From contig NC_018485.1 of the NCBI RefSeq assembly GCF_000304315.1, positions 1,706,501-1,770,500 of the forward strand: a DNA stretch of 64,000 nucleotides, given 5' to 3'. Source of the DNA: Methylocystis sp. SC2 (GTDB taxonomy: Bacteria; Pseudomonadota; Alphaproteobacteria; Rhizobiales; Beijerinckiaceae). A program made the translations under genes and the position numbers. The notes beneath the pieces are model-generated. The model was given only the letters and a program-made list of their open reading frames with translations, did not search any database and had not been told where the DNA came from. Below are positions 16,990-26,116 of this stretch, piece after piece (position 1 is the first letter of the stretch; every line of letters begins with the position of its first letter).

Positions 16990-18399
16990 ATGAAGCTTTC
17001 CTCCTCGCTGCTGCGCGCCAAATCCATCGAATCGCTGCAAGCCGAAGCCGACCGGCCGGGCGGTTTCCGCCGCGTGCTCGGCGTCTGGCAGCTCACCGGC
17101 ATCGGCCTTGGCGGCCTCATTGGCGTCGGCATTTTCGTGCTGACCGGCGTCGTCGCGGCGACTCAGGCTGGCCCCGGCGTCGCCCTCTCCTTTCTGATCG
17201 CCGGCGTCGCGAGCGCCGCGGCGGCGCTGTCCTACGCCGAATTCGCCGGCATGATTCCCGTCGCCGGCAGCGCCTACACCTATGCCTATGCGGTGCTGGG
17301 CGAACTCGCCGCCTGGATCATCGGCTGGGATCTTCTGCTCGAATATGCGCTGGTCGTCGCCGTGGTGGCGATCGGCTGGTCGGCCTATCTGCAGGCGCTC
17401 ATCGCGCAATTCGGCCTCGCGCTCCCCGAATGGGCGAGCGGCGCGCCGGGAACCGGCGCCGGCCGCGCCGTCGATCTTTTCGCCGCGCTCGGCGCGCTTG
17501 GCGTCGCCTTCCTGTTGACGCTGCGCGTGGAGCTTGGCGCGCGCTTCAACGCCGCGATGGTGGTGGTCAAAATCGCCGCGGCGCTGTTGGTGATCGTCGC
17601 CGGCCTTCCCTATGTGCGGGTCGAGAATTGGACGCCCCTCATGCCCTTCGGCTTTTCCGGCGTGGCGCAGGGCGCGGCGGTCGTGTTCTTCGCCGTGTTC
17701 GGCTACGATACGCTGACGACCGCCGCCGAAGAAGCGCGCGCGCCGCAGCGCGACGTGCCGCGCGCCGTTCTCCTGTCGCTCGTCGTGGCGCTGACGCTCT
17801 ATATCGCCATGTCGCTCGTGCTCACCGGCGTCGTGCGCTACGACACGCTCGACAATCCGGCGCCGGTCGCGAGCGCCTTCGCGTCGATCGGCCTGCCCTG
17901 GGTCGCCTTCGTCGTGTCGCTCGCCGCGGTCGCCGGCATCATCAGCGTGATGCTCGCCTTTCTTCTCGCCTGCGCGCGCATCTGGTTCGCGATGAGCCGC
18001 GACGGCCTGCTGCCCGGCTGGTTTGCGAAAGTGCATCCGCGCTTTCAGACGCCCTATCGGCCGACGCTGATCGCCGGCGCGCTGACCGCGCTCGTCGCCG
18101 CGCTCTATCCGATCAAGGAAGTCGCGGAGCTGGTGAATATCGGCACGCTCTCCGCCTTCGTCGTCATCTGTTCGGCGATCATCGTGCTGCGCCGCACGCG
18201 CCCCGACGTGAAGCGCAGCTTCCGGGCGCCTTTCGTCCCGTTCACGCCGCTCGTCGGCGTCGGCTTTTCGCTCTGGCTGTTATCGCGCCTGCCGGCGGTG
18301 GCGTGGGAGCGCTTCGCGATCTGGATGGCGATCGGCCTCGCCATTTATTTTCTCTACAGCCGCCGTCACAGCCGACTGGCGGGGAACGCTGAAGAATGA
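16990..18399 (+). CDS. APC-family amino acid permease
   Basis: A 469-residue inner-membrane transporter with about 12 helices. The first helix contains LTGIGLGGLIGVGIFVLTG, the substrate-binding GxG-type break conserved in the APC superfamily, followed by FAGMIPVAGSAYTYAYAVLGE, a signature of the cationic amino acid transporter (YfnA/CAT) group. The substrate cannot be fixed from sequence. It lies alone downstream of the SmbP terminator. I chose the ATG at 16990, giving a 40-residue cytoplasmic leader as in relatives. Confidence 0.9.
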   Translation: MKLSSSLLRAKSIESLQAEADRPGGFRRVLGVWQLTGIGLGGLIGVGIFVLTGVVAATQAGPGVALSFLIAGVASAAAALSYAEFAGMIPVAGSAYTYAYAVLGELAAWIIGWDLLLEYALVVAVVAIGWSAYLQALIAQFGLALPEWASGAPGTGAGRAVDLFAALGALGVAFLLTLRVELGARFNAAMVVVKIAAALLVIVAGLPYVRVENWTPLMPFGFSGVAQGAAVVFFAVFGYDTLTTAAEEARAPQRDVPRAVLLSLVVALTLYIAMSLVLTGVVRYDTLDNPAPVASAFASIGLPWVAFVVSLAAVAGIISVMLAFLLACARIWFAMSRDGLLPGWFAKVHPRFQTPYRPTLIAGALTALVAALYPIKEVAELVNIGTLSAFVVICSAIIVLRRTRPDVKRSFRAPFVPFTPLVGVGFSLWLLSRLPAVAWERFAIWMAIGLAIYFLYSRRHSRLAGNAEE

Positions 18400-18427
18400 T
18401 GACGCCGGCGGAGCGGATTGGCGGCGA

Positions 18428-18721
18428 TCAGTGATGAGGATAGAGCCGGTGATGCGGCGGGTGATAGGGATTGAGATGCCTGCGGTGGTGGTACGGGCAA
18501 GGGTAGCGCCAATGCCGAATGCCGCGCGTGTGATGCGTGGGCGTGGTGGTTACAAAGCAACCGCCGCGGTGATGTCCGGGAGCCGCGCCGTCATGCATGA
18601 GCGCGACCTGCCGCGCCACGGCTGGCGACGGCGCCATCATGCTGGCAAGCCCCCAAGTGGCGGCGACCAATGCATAGATGACGACCACCTTAGATTCGTT
18701 CTCGGTCCTGACCTTGGACAT
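18428..18721 (-). CDS. Small secreted histidine-rich protein
   Basis: A 97-residue protein starting MSKVRTENESK, with a hydrophobic signal (VVVIYALVAATWGLASM, probable cleavage after AVA) and a mature part dominated by His, Pro, Arg and Tyr (YPCPYHHRRHLNPYHPPHH). About one residue in four of the C-terminal half is His. It may bind copper, zinc or nickel outside the cytoplasm. The same frame is open further upstream to 18871, but that part is arginine-rich shadow sequence; the ATG at 18721 begins the signal peptide. No named family is recognised. Confidence 0.6.
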   Translation of the reverse strand: MSKVRTENESKVVVIYALVAATWGLASMMAPSPAVARQVALMHDGAAPGHHRGGCFVTTTPTHHTRGIRHWRYPCPYHHRRHLNPYHPPHHRLYPHH

Positions 18722-18867
18722 ACGACTCTCCGGTCCACGATCTGCGCACGAGCAAACGCGCGCGCCAATTCGCCAGATAGATCGCCGAGGAAACAAAGCT
18801 AGAAGTCGCCGGAGCGAAATAGGAGAGGTGGCGCACGCGCTTCCGCACCATGCACGAAGGGTCTCGT

Positions 18868-20115
18868 TCAACTGGCCGTCGTCGCCAGCGCCGCCGCTCT
18901 ATCCCCTGATCGTATCGAGCCCTCGATCGTCGCCGGCAGGCCCGTATTCGTCCAGTCGCCGGCAAGCCACAGATTGTCCCAGCGCGTCTTCGCATCGGGC
19001 CGGCGCTTCTCCTGCGCCGGCGTCGCGGCGAAGGTGGCGCGCTTCTCCTTGACGATCTGCCAGGGCGGCGCCGCCGCCGGCAGGCCCGTCGCGGCCGAGA
19101 CCTCCGCCCAGATTTTTTCCGCGAGCGCTTCGCGCGACTCATCGATCAGCCGGTCGGCGCCGCTGATCGTGACCGACAGGCGATCGTCGAAGGCGAAGAG
19201 CCATTCGGTGAGCGTGCCGATCATGCCGAGAAGCGGCGGTTGGCCCGGCGGCGGCGCGATCTTGAAATGCGCATTCAGGATCGCGCGAAAATCGTCAGGC
19301 GCGACGAGACCGGGCAGAAGCTCCTGCGCGATCCACGGCGGCGTCGCGAGGACCACGGCGTCGCCTTTTTCCAGCGTCACTTCCGCGTCGCCGAAACGCA
19401 GCGCGCCGACGCGCGACTCCTCGAAAGCGATGTCGCGCAGCCGCGCCCCGAAGCGCGGCTCGACGCCTTTGGCGCGAAGCGTGCGCAGCGCCGGCTCGAT
19501 GAAGGCGTCGCCGAGGCCGCCTTTGGCGACCATGGGGCGGCAGGCGTCGCCGCCCGCCGCGAGCGTCTCGCGCAGCACGGCGCCGGCGAGCGTCGCGGAC
19601 GCCTCTTCAGGCTCGGTGTTCAAAGCGGAGAGCAGAACCGGGCGCCAAAGCCTCTCCCACAGCGGACCGCGGCAGCGCATCGTGTCGCCGATGGTCGCGC
19701 CGTCCTTCGCAAAGAGAAGCTTTCCGGCGCCGAGATAGTCCAGCGGCCCGGCGCCGGGGACACGGCGCTCGGCGACAAACACCCACCAGGGAATGCGCGA
19801 GGCGTTGGGGCGCAGCGTCCAGCGCTCAGCCGTGCGCGCGTCGAGAAAGTCGAAGGCGCATTCGTCGGGGCCAACGAGCGCGTCGCTCGCGCCGATGCGC
19901 TTGGCGTAATCGCGCGCCGCCCGATTGCCCGAGAGCAGCAGATGATTGCCGTTGTCGATCGTCAGGCCGAGCGACGCGTCGAAATAGGAGCGGCAGCGGC
20001 CGCCCGCCATGCGCGCGGCTTCATAGAGCGCGACGCGCCGTCCGGCGTCGGCAAGACGCAGCGCGCAGGCGAGCCCCGCGAGGCCCGCGCCGACGACATG
20101 AATCGTTTCGCTCAC
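18868..20115 (-). CDS. hpnE: Hydroxysqualene dehydroxylase HpnE
   Basis: FAD-dependent enzyme that reduces hydroxysqualene to squalene, third step of the bacterial HpnCDE route. The N-terminus VVGAGLAGLACALRLADAG is an FAD Rossmann motif followed by YEAARMAGGRCRSY, and the C-terminus LWLAGDWTNTGLPATIEGS is the conserved FAD-contact segment of amine-oxidase/phytoene-desaturase-like proteins. Length, 415 residues, is typical. Its start overlaps the end of hpnD by four bases, so it is the last gene of the hpnB-C-D-E order on this strand (transcribed C, D, E). Confidence 0.94.
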   Translation of the reverse strand: MSETIHVVGAGLAGLACALRLADAGRRVALYEAARMAGGRCRSYFDASLGLTIDNGNHLLLSGNRAARDYAKRIGASDALVGPDECAFDFLDARTAERWTLRPNASRIPWWVFVAERRVPGAGPLDYLGAGKLLFAKDGATIGDTMRCRGPLWERLWRPVLLSALNTEPEEASATLAGAVLRETLAAGGDACRPMVAKGGLGDAFIEPALRTLRAKGVEPRFGARLRDIAFEESRVGALRFGDAEVTLEKGDAVVLATPPWIAQELLPGLVAPDDFRAILNAHFKIAPPPGQPPLLGMIGTLTEWLFAFDDRLSVTISGADRLIDESREALAEKIWAEVSAATGLPAAAPPWQIVKEKRATFAATPAQEKRRPDAKTRWDNLWLAGDWTNTGLPATIEGSIRSGDRAAALATTAS

Positions 20116-20987
20116 GTGAAGGCGTGTCGCAGGAAGGCGCTGACGAGCTTGAGACGCGACGCCCGCACCGGCGCGCGCGGCGCCGAAAAGCCGCGCGCGG
20201 CGAGACTGTCGAGGATAGACCGATAGCCGGCGGCCATCAAATAGGGCGCTTTCACCGCGCGCTTGGGCAAGCCCGCCATGACCAGATCCGCCTGGTCGTA
20301 ATGTTCGCGGGCGCGGCTGAGGACCGGCGCGCAGACTTCTTCGAGCGAGGGATGCGACAGCACGGCGTGCGGCGCCAGGCTGGCCACGCCGGCGGATTCA
20401 ATCGCCTCTCGCGGCAAATACAGCCGTCCCCGCGCGGCGTCCTCGTCGAGATCGCGCAAGATGTTGGTGAGCTGCAACGCGCGCCCGAGGTGGTAGGCGA
20501 GCAGTTTCGGACCCGTCGGCAAATCGCATTCGGCGCCCGGCTCATCCTCGGCGAGGCCGAAGGCGCGCACCGACAGCCGTCCCACGGCGCTCGCGACGCG
20601 GTCGCAATAGAGTTCAAGCTTTTCCCAGTCGGGCGCGCAAATATCCTCCTCGACGTCCATGGCCATGCCCTCGATCACCGATTCGAAATCGGCGCGGTCG
20701 AGTCGGAAACGGCGGACGGGTTCGGAGAGAAAACTCACGCGCGCGCGAATGCGGCCGGCGTAAAGCTCATCGAGGTCGGCGCGCCATTGGTCGAGCGCGG
20801 CGCGGCGCGCGGCGCGGTCGCCCTCGTCGTCGGCGATGTCGTCAACGGCGCGGCAGAAGGCGTAAATGGCGAACATCGCGTCGCGCCGCGGCGGCTCGAG
20901 GATGCGCATCGCGAGATAGAAGGAGCTTCTGGTCGCGATGGCGCGCGTGCGCAGCGTCGTGGAATCGGCAAGCGCGTCGATGGTCAT
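20112..20987 (-). CDS. hpnD: Presqualene diphosphate synthase HpnD
   Basis: Condenses two farnesyl diphosphates to presqualene diphosphate. Two Asp-rich metal-binding motifs of the squalene/phytoene synthase family are visible, AVDDIADDEGD and TNILRDLDEDAARGR, along with AYHLGRALQLTN. I chose the ATG at 20987, which overlaps the stop of hpnC by four bases; the frame stays open upstream only as antisense to hpnC coding sequence. Length is 291 residues, normal for HpnD. Confidence 0.94.
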   Translation of the reverse strand: MTIDALADSTTLRTRAIATRSSFYLAMRILEPPRRDAMFAIYAFCRAVDDIADDEGDRAARRAALDQWRADLDELYAGRIRARVSFLSEPVRRFRLDRADFESVIEGMAMDVEEDICAPDWEKLELYCDRVASAVGRLSVRAFGLAEDEPGAECDLPTGPKLLAYHLGRALQLTNILRDLDEDAARGRLYLPREAIESAGVASLAPHAVLSHPSLEEVCAPVLSRAREHYDQADLVMAGLPKRAVKAPYLMAAGYRSILDSLAARGFSAPRAPVRASRLKLVSAFLRHAFT

Positions 20988-21871
20988 TGGCGCGTCCTCG
21001 GAATGGCCGGCGACGCCGCACGGGGACGCGAAATGCGGCGAAGCAGCGCGCCGAGCGCGCCCGCCGCCCCTTTGAGCGCAAAGCTGAACTTGCCGTCGTG
21101 AACCTTGTCGCGCAGCGGGTCGGCGATCGCGAGGCGCGCGACGAGATGTTCGGCGAGCGTCTGGATGGCGCCGACCTCCATGGCGAGGCGGGCGTCGTCG
21201 ATCAGATCGGCGAAGGGACGCGACTGCGCGAGCAGACGCCCGGTCTTCTCGTCGAGGTCGCGGACCGTCGCCAGGAGCGGCGGCGGCGCGCTTTCCTGCG
21301 CGAGCATTTCGACAGACGCGCCATGCGCCGCGAGCGAATCCTGCGGCAGATAGACCCGGTCGAGGTTGCGGTAATCCTTGCCGCAATCCTGCAGGTGATT
21401 GATGATTTGCAGCGCCGCGCAGAGCGCGTCATTGGCCGGCCAGACCCGGCCGGGGTTCTCGCCATGGAGATCGCAGACGAAGCGTCCGACCGGCATGGCC
21501 GAATAGCGGCAGTAATCGATGAGATCGTCCCAGTCGCGATAGCGCAGCTGCGTCACGTCGCGCTTGAAGGCGGCGATCAGGTCGCGCGCATGCTGCGGAT
21601 CGAGGCGCCGCTCCCGGCAGGTTTCGCGCAGGCGGCGCGCCACCTCCGCATCCTCTTTCGCGTCTCCGATCAGGGCGGCGTCGAGCGCGTCCAGCCGATC
21701 GAGCTTCGCTTGCGCGGAAAGCGTCGGATGGTCGGCGATGTCGTCGGCGGCGCGAACGAAATCATAGAAGGCGAGGATCGGCGCGCGGTGCCTGGGCGCG
21801 ATGAGAAAGGAGGCGACGGGGAAATTCTCGTCGCGATGGGTCTTTCCCGAACTCGTCTGCGCAATATCCAT
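20984..21871 (-). CDS. hpnC: Hydroxysqualene synthase HpnC
   Basis: Converts presqualene diphosphate to hydroxysqualene. A squalene-synthase fold protein of 295 residues with motifs FVRAADDIADHP and IINHLQDCGKDYRNLDRVYL. The cysteine and glycine in the second motif in place of the usual LRD are characteristic of HpnC rather than HpnD. Translationally coupled to hpnD. Hpn proteins act at the cytoplasmic face of the inner membrane. Confidence 0.93.
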   Translation of the reverse strand: MDIAQTSSGKTHRDENFPVASFLIAPRHRAPILAFYDFVRAADDIADHPTLSAQAKLDRLDALDAALIGDAKEDAEVARRLRETCRERRLDPQHARDLIAAFKRDVTQLRYRDWDDLIDYCRYSAMPVGRFVCDLHGENPGRVWPANDALCAALQIINHLQDCGKDYRNLDRVYLPQDSLAAHGASVEMLAQESAPPPLLATVRDLDEKTGRLLAQSRPFADLIDDARLAMEVGAIQTLAEHLVARLAIADPLRDKVHDGKFSFALKGAAGALGALLRRISRPRAASPAIPRTRQ

Positions 21872-21908
21872 ATGACGCCGTCTTGCCGCTCCACGGCGCT
21901 GGCGCGCC

Positions 21909-23126
21909 CTATACCTCGATTTGCCGGTTCGCCTCGATCTCGGCGGGCGTTTCGAAGCGCTGCGCCGATTTTTGCGCGCGCGGCGCCTGATAGCGGCCTT
22001 TCCATTCGCCGCCGCGGCCGTTCAGGTGCCGCCAAGCCGATTCAACCGTAAACCACGTATAGCACGCCGCGACGCCAGGCAAAGCAAAGGCGCGCCATCG
22101 CGACAGGCCGTAAAAGCGCAGCGTCGGCATATAGGCCTGCGCCATCAGGAGCCAGGAGACGAGCGCCGTCTCGCGCGCCGGCGACTCGCCGAACAGCGCC
22201 AGATAGGGCGGCGCAAGATAGGCGGCCGCCAAGCCAAAGAGCGCGCCCGCGAGACGCCAGGGCGAATAGCTGAGCTGCGCATAGGCCGAGCGCACGACCA
22301 TTCGGGAGATATCGGCAAGGCGCGGATAGGCGCGCAGGCTATGGACGTCTTCCGTCAGGCCCAGCCAGATCGGCCCTTGCGCCTTCATCAGCGCGCCCAG
22401 CGCGCAATCGTCGATCAGCGCGCCGCGAATGGCCCGCAGGCCGCCCGCGGTCGCGAGCGCCTCCGGACGCACAAGCATGACCCCTCCCGCGGCGCCCGCC
22501 GCCGGGTGGTCCGGATCATTGATGTGGCGGAACGGGTAAAGCTTCTGGAAATAGAAAATGAAGGCGGGGACGAGCCAGCGCTCCGCGACGCTTTCGCAAC
22601 GAAGTTTGACCATGAGCGAGGTCAGAACGGCGCCGCGCGCCGTCGCGCCCGAAGCGAGGCGGGCGAGCACATGCGGCGAAAATTCGATGTCCGCGTCGCA
22701 AAACAGCACGAAATCCGGGTCGATCGGCAAGCTCCGCACGTGATCGAACCCACGTTGCATCGCCGCGAGCTTTCCCGTCCAGCCCGCATCGGGTCCGCGC
22801 GAGGAGAGAATCGTCAGGCGGCTCGAAGCGCCACAGGCGGCCGCGCAGCGGCGGGCCGCCTCGGCGGTGCCGTCGTCGCTCTCGTCATCGACCAGAATGA
22901 CGTCGAAGCGGCCATGGAACTGTTGCGCGAACAGCGACGCCAGGCTTTTTTCGATCACGTCGGCTTCGTTTCGAGCCGGAACGATCGCCACGACATGAGT
23001 CGCCGGGACCGCGGCGTGGCCGCCGAGGTTCCGGTCGTGTTCGGTCAACCGCCAGAACCCGCCGCGAAGCGCGATCAGATAAAGCCAAACGAACAGCCCG
23101 AGGGCGGAGATGACAATCGCGAGCAT
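21909..23126 (-). CDS. hpnB: Hopene-associated glycosyltransferase HpnB
   Basis: A GT2-family membrane glycosyltransferase of about 405 residues found next to hopanoid genes; its acceptor is not known. It has an N-terminal membrane helix (MLAIVISALGLFVWLYLIAL), the GT-A motifs VAIVPARNEADVI, DVILVDDESDDGT and LFCDADIEFSP, and C-terminal hydrophobic segments. The ATG at 23126 begins the family-typical membrane anchor; a GTG at 23174 would add 16 polar residues. It lies 37 bases upstream of hpnC and is probably the first gene of the operon. Confidence 0.9.
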   Translation of the reverse strand: MLAIVISALGLFVWLYLIALRGGFWRLTEHDRNLGGHAAVPATHVVAIVPARNEADVIEKSLASLFAQQFHGRFDVILVDDESDDGTAEAARRCAAACGASSRLTILSSRGPDAGWTGKLAAMQRGFDHVRSLPIDPDFVLFCDADIEFSPHVLARLASGATARGAVLTSLMVKLRCESVAERWLVPAFIFYFQKLYPFRHINDPDHPAAGAAGGVMLVRPEALATAGGLRAIRGALIDDCALGALMKAQGPIWLGLTEDVHSLRAYPRLADISRMVVRSAYAQLSYSPWRLAGALFGLAAAYLAPPYLALFGESPARETALVSWLLMAQAYMPTLRFYGLSRWRAFALPGVAACYTWFTVESAWRHLNGRGGEWKGRYQAPRAQKSAQRFETPAEIEANRQIEV

Positions 23127-23203
23127 GGGCGAATCGGGGTAAGGATTCGACAAGACCCGTCTTTTATCACTCACGCTCTAGGCAAGCCAGCGCGCCTTAC
23201 CTC

Positions 23204-23410
23204 CTATCGCTTTTCCCAGCCCGCGTCGGTCTTGACATAGCTTCGCTTCACCGCGGCCCAGGCGATGCGATGCGCCGCCTCCTCCTGCCGCGGGTCGCCG
23301 CGATGGGCCTCAAAGGCGTGGTTGAAGGCCTCGCGATAGATGTCCTGCGCGTGCGCCGGAAGAATGCGCTGGAGATTTTCGGGCAGGTCGGCGCTGCTGG
23401 CGTAGGGCAT
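23204..23410 (-). CDS. ChaB-family protein
   Basis: A 68-residue protein with the ChaB pattern: DLPENLQRILPAHAQDIYRE, FNHAFEAH, and ending HRIAWAAVKRSYVKTD. ChaB was named as a regulator of the ChaA cation antiporter in E. coli, but no chaA is present here and the molecular role is unclear. It is 14 bases downstream of pyrF. Confidence 0.88.
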   Translation of the reverse strand: MPYASSADLPENLQRILPAHAQDIYREAFNHAFEAHRGDPRQEEAAHRIAWAAVKRSYVKTDAGWEKR

Positions 23411-23424
23411 GCGGCGGACCTCGA

Positions 23425-24117
23425 TCAGGCGCCGGTCATCTCGCCCGCCACCGCCGCCGCCGCCGCTGCGGGATCCGCGGCGCGGGTGATCGGCCGGCCG
23501 ACGACGATATAGTCGGCGGAGGCTGCGACCGCCTGCCGCGGCGTCATGACGCGCTTTTGATCGCCGACGTCGGCGCCTGAAGGCCGCACCCCCGGAGTCA
23601 CCAGCAGCATGTCCGCGCCCACAAGCGGCCTTATGGACGCAAGCTCCATCGGCGACAGGATGAGGCCGTCGACGCCCTTCTCCTTGGCTTGGCTGGCGCG
23701 GCGCGCGACGAGATCGGCGACGCCGCAGGCGTAGCCCGCTTCTTTCAGATCCGCGTCGTCATAGGAGGTCATCACCGTCACGGCGAGGAGCTTGAGCGCG
23801 CCGCTCGAGGCGCCTTCGCGCGCAGCCGCCATCGTCTGAGGAAAGGCGTGGATGGTGAGAAAGTCGACGCCGAGCCGGGCGATCTGCCGCGTCGCCCGCT
23901 CCACGGTGACGCCGATGTCATGAAGCTTCAGATCGAGAAATACGCGCTTGCCCGCGGCCTTCAGTTCCCGCGCGAAATCGAAGCCGCCCGGCGCATAAGC
24001 GAGCTCCATGCCGACCTTGAAGAAGGAGACCGTCTCGCCCAGCGCCGCGACCATCGCCCGCGCGTCCTCTACGCTTTCGACGTCGAGCGCGACGATCAGT
24101 CGGTCCTGCGGCTTCAC
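23425..24117 (-). CDS. pyrF: Orotidine 5'-phosphate decarboxylase
   Basis: Catalyses the last step of UMP synthesis. The TIM-barrel active-site motif is in VFLDLKLHDIG (Asp-x-Lys-x-x-Asp), the start LIVALDV binds the substrate, and LLVTPGVRPSG plus ADYIVVGRPIT form the phosphate site. Length, 230 residues, is standard. Its start overlaps the upstream methyltransferase gene by four bases. Confidence 0.96.
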   Translation of the reverse strand: MKPQDRLIVALDVESVEDARAMVAALGETVSFFKVGMELAYAPGGFDFARELKAAGKRVFLDLKLHDIGVTVERATRQIARLGVDFLTIHAFPQTMAAAREGASSGALKLLAVTVMTSYDDADLKEAGYACGVADLVARRASQAKEKGVDGLILSPMELASIRPLVGADMLLVTPGVRPSGADVGDQKRVMTPRQAVAASADYIVVGRPITRAADPAAAAAAVAGEMTGA

Positions 24118-24758
24118 GCCTTGCGCTTTCCGGCGAAACCGGCGTAACCCGCTTTGCGATAGCGCCAGACGCGGGCGGGCGGAATGTTGAGCACGATCGG
24201 CGGCGATCCCTTGCCGACATAGGCGCCATTGACGCCATTGGCGTGCATGGGCATCGGCGATTTGGTCAGGCCGTACGTGAATTGGATGAAGAGCCCCTCG
24301 TCGCCCATCAGTTCGAAGGCCTGGTTCAACAGCTCGACCCGATCGCGCTCCGGCCGCACCAGGAGCGGCAGGCTGGAGACGACGGTGGCGATCTTCCCCG
24401 GAACCTTGCCGTCGAGAGTCGCCTTGAGGCCATAGGCGTCACCTTGCACGATGTTGACGCCGGGGAAGCGTTCGGAGAGCAGATGGCAGAAGCGGCTCTC
24501 ATATTCGACGAGGACGAGACGCTCGGGCGCGATGCCGCGGGCGAGCAGCGCCTGAGTCACCGGCCCGGTGCCGGGACCGAGTTCGACGATATGGCCCTCT
24601 CGATCCGGTTCGACGAAGCCGGCCATCGTCTTGGCCAGCGCCCGTCCGGACGGCGAAACGGCGCCGATGAGGCGCGGATTTTCGATCCACTGACGGATGA
24701 AGCGCGCGTTATCCACGAGCCTCGCGCGCCCACTGGCTTTCTGCGTTCTGTGCGACAA
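24114..24758 (-). CDS. PmtA-like phospholipid N-methyltransferase
   Basis: A SAM-dependent methyltransferase of about 214 residues. Motif I is HIVELGPGTGPVTQAL, and LVLVEYESRFCHLL and VVSSLPLLV resemble the PmtA enzymes of rhizobia that methylate phosphatidylethanolamine towards phosphatidylcholine; KsgA-like rRNA methylases are more distant alternatives. I selected the TTG start at 24758 because GGGAGGGG lies just upstream (24763-24770), whereas the longer frame to 24794 has no site. Coupled to pyrF by ATGA. Confidence 0.75.
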   Translation of the reverse strand: MSHRTQKASGRARLVDNARFIRQWIENPRLIGAVSPSGRALAKTMAGFVEPDREGHIVELGPGTGPVTQALLARGIAPERLVLVEYESRFCHLLSERFPGVNIVQGDAYGLKATLDGKVPGKIATVVSSLPLLVRPERDRVELLNQAFELMGDEGLFIQFTYGLTKSPMPMHANGVNGAYVGKGSPPIVLNIPPARVWRYRKAGYAGFAGKRKA

Positions 24759-24793
24759 CGACGCCCCTCCCGATCGGCGCGATGAAACGCGCA

Positions 24794-24820
24794 AACGGCC
24801 CCCGCGATCGGAGGGCCGTT
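24794..24820 (-). terminator. Possible terminator downstream of dnaJ
   Basis: An 8-bp perfect stem, AACGGCCC at 24794-24801 with GGGCCGTT at 24813-24820. On the minus strand it is followed only by a short T stretch, so termination may be partial. It separates dnaJ from the methyltransferase-pyrF-chaB genes. Confidence 0.5.
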
Positions 24821-24881
24821 CGGCGGATGATAGGAGAGCCGCGCGTCAAAAACAACGTGGCGTCTTTTCGCCTTCTGCCGC

Positions 24882-25994
24882 CTACCCCCCGAACAAATCC
24901 TTCATCCGCGCGAAAAAGCCCGTCTCCTCGGGATGCGTGTCGACCGAGGACTCCTCCTCAAATTCGGCGAGGAGCTCCTTTTGCCGCTTGGTGAGCTTTT
25001 GCGGCGTCTCGACGCTGATCTGCACATGCAGGTCGCCGTGATCGCGTCCGCGCAAGATCGGCATGCCCTTGCCCTTGGCCTTGAGCTGGCGTCCGGACTG
25101 CGCGCCTTCCGGAATTTTGAGCTTCACCTCGGAGCCGTCGAGCGCATGGACCTTGATCTCGCCGCCAAGCGCCGCGCGCACCATCGAGATCGGCACGCGG
25201 CAATAGAGGTCGGCGCCGTCGCGCTGGAAGAAGGGATGCGGCTTTACGGAAAGAAAAATATAAAGATCGCCGGCCGGTCCGCCGCGCAGGCCGGCTTCGC
25301 CTTCGCCGGCGAGCCGGATGCGGGTGCCGTCTTCGACGCCCGGCGGCACATTGACCGAAAGCGACCGTTCGATCGTCTTGCGTCCCGCGCCCGCGCATGA
25401 CGGGCAGGGATTCTCGATGATCTCGCCGCGTCCCTGGCAGGTTGGGCAGGTTCGTTCGATGGCGAAAAAGCCCTGCTGGGCGCGCACCCGTCCCATGCCG
25501 TTACAGGTCGAGCAGGTCTTGGGCTTCGAGCCCTTTTTCGCGCCTGTTCCCGAGCAGGCCTCGCAGGTCGCCGAGGTGGGGATTTTCAGCGAGGCGGTCT
25601 TGCCGCGATAGGCCTCGTCGAGGGTGATCTCCATATTGTAGCGCAGATCCGAGCCGCGCTCGCGGCCGCCCGAACGGCTGCGCCGTCCCATGACGTCGCC
25701 AAACAGATCCTCGAAAATGTCGGCCATGGAGGCGCCGAAACCCTCGCCGGCGCCAAAGCCGCCGCCCTGTTCAAAGGCGGCATGGCCGAAGCGATCATAG
25801 GCGGCGCGCTTCTGCTGGTCGCACAGACACTGATAGGCTTCGTTCAATTCCTTGAAACGCGCTTCCGCCTGCTTGTCGCCGGGGTGCCGATCGGGGTGGC
25901 ACTGCATCGCCGCCTTGCGGAAGGCGATCTTCAATTCGACTTCCGTGACCGTGCGGCTGACGCCCAGAACTTCGTAATAGTCGCGTTTGGACAT
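24882..25994 (-). CDS. dnaJ: Chaperone DnaJ (Hsp40)
   Basis: Co-chaperone that stimulates the DnaK ATPase and delivers substrates. Residues 1-70 are the J domain with the HPD motif (CHPDRHPGD); a Gly/Phe-rich linker follows ([14 protein letters not shown]); four zinc-binding CxxCxGxG repeats run from CEACSGTG to CPSCAGAG; the C-terminal peptide-binding domain and dimer helix follow. Length is 370 residues. The ATG at 25994 starts the J domain; the frame further upstream is not conserved. It is transcribed after dnaK. Confidence 0.97.
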   Translation of the reverse strand: MSKRDYYEVLGVSRTVTEVELKIAFRKAAMQCHPDRHPGDKQAEARFKELNEAYQCLCDQQKRAAYDRFGHAAFEQGGGFGAGEGFGASMADIFEDLFGDVMGRRSRSGGRERGSDLRYNMEITLDEAYRGKTASLKIPTSATCEACSGTGAKKGSKPKTCSTCNGMGRVRAQQGFFAIERTCPTCQGRGEIIENPCPSCAGAGRKTIERSLSVNVPPGVEDGTRIRLAGEGEAGLRGGPAGDLYIFLSVKPHPFFQRDGADLYCRVPISMVRAALGGEIKVHALDGSEVKLKIPEGAQSGRQLKAKGKGMPILRGRDHGDLHVQISVETPQKLTKRQKELLAEFEEESSVDTHPEETGFFARMKDLFGG

Positions 25995-26047
25995 GCTTGA
26001 TTTCTGATGGTGCGCGGCGGGCCTGGCCGCGATCACATGAACGCAAA

Positions 26048-26075
26048 GGAACCCGGCGTATTGGCGCCGGGTTCC
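26048..26075 (-). terminator. Strong hairpin between dnaK and dnaJ
   Basis: A perfect 11-bp stem (GGAACCCGGCG at 26048-26058 with CGCCGGGTTCC at 26065-26075) and 6-base loop sit in the dnaK-dnaJ gap. On the minus strand the following sequence has only a TTT, so it may attenuate transcription or protect the dnaK end of the message, giving more DnaK than DnaJ. Confidence 0.6.
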
Positions 26076-26116
26076 CGTTTCGCTACCGCATCGAAGCGGC
26101 TATGGCCAGTCCCGGC

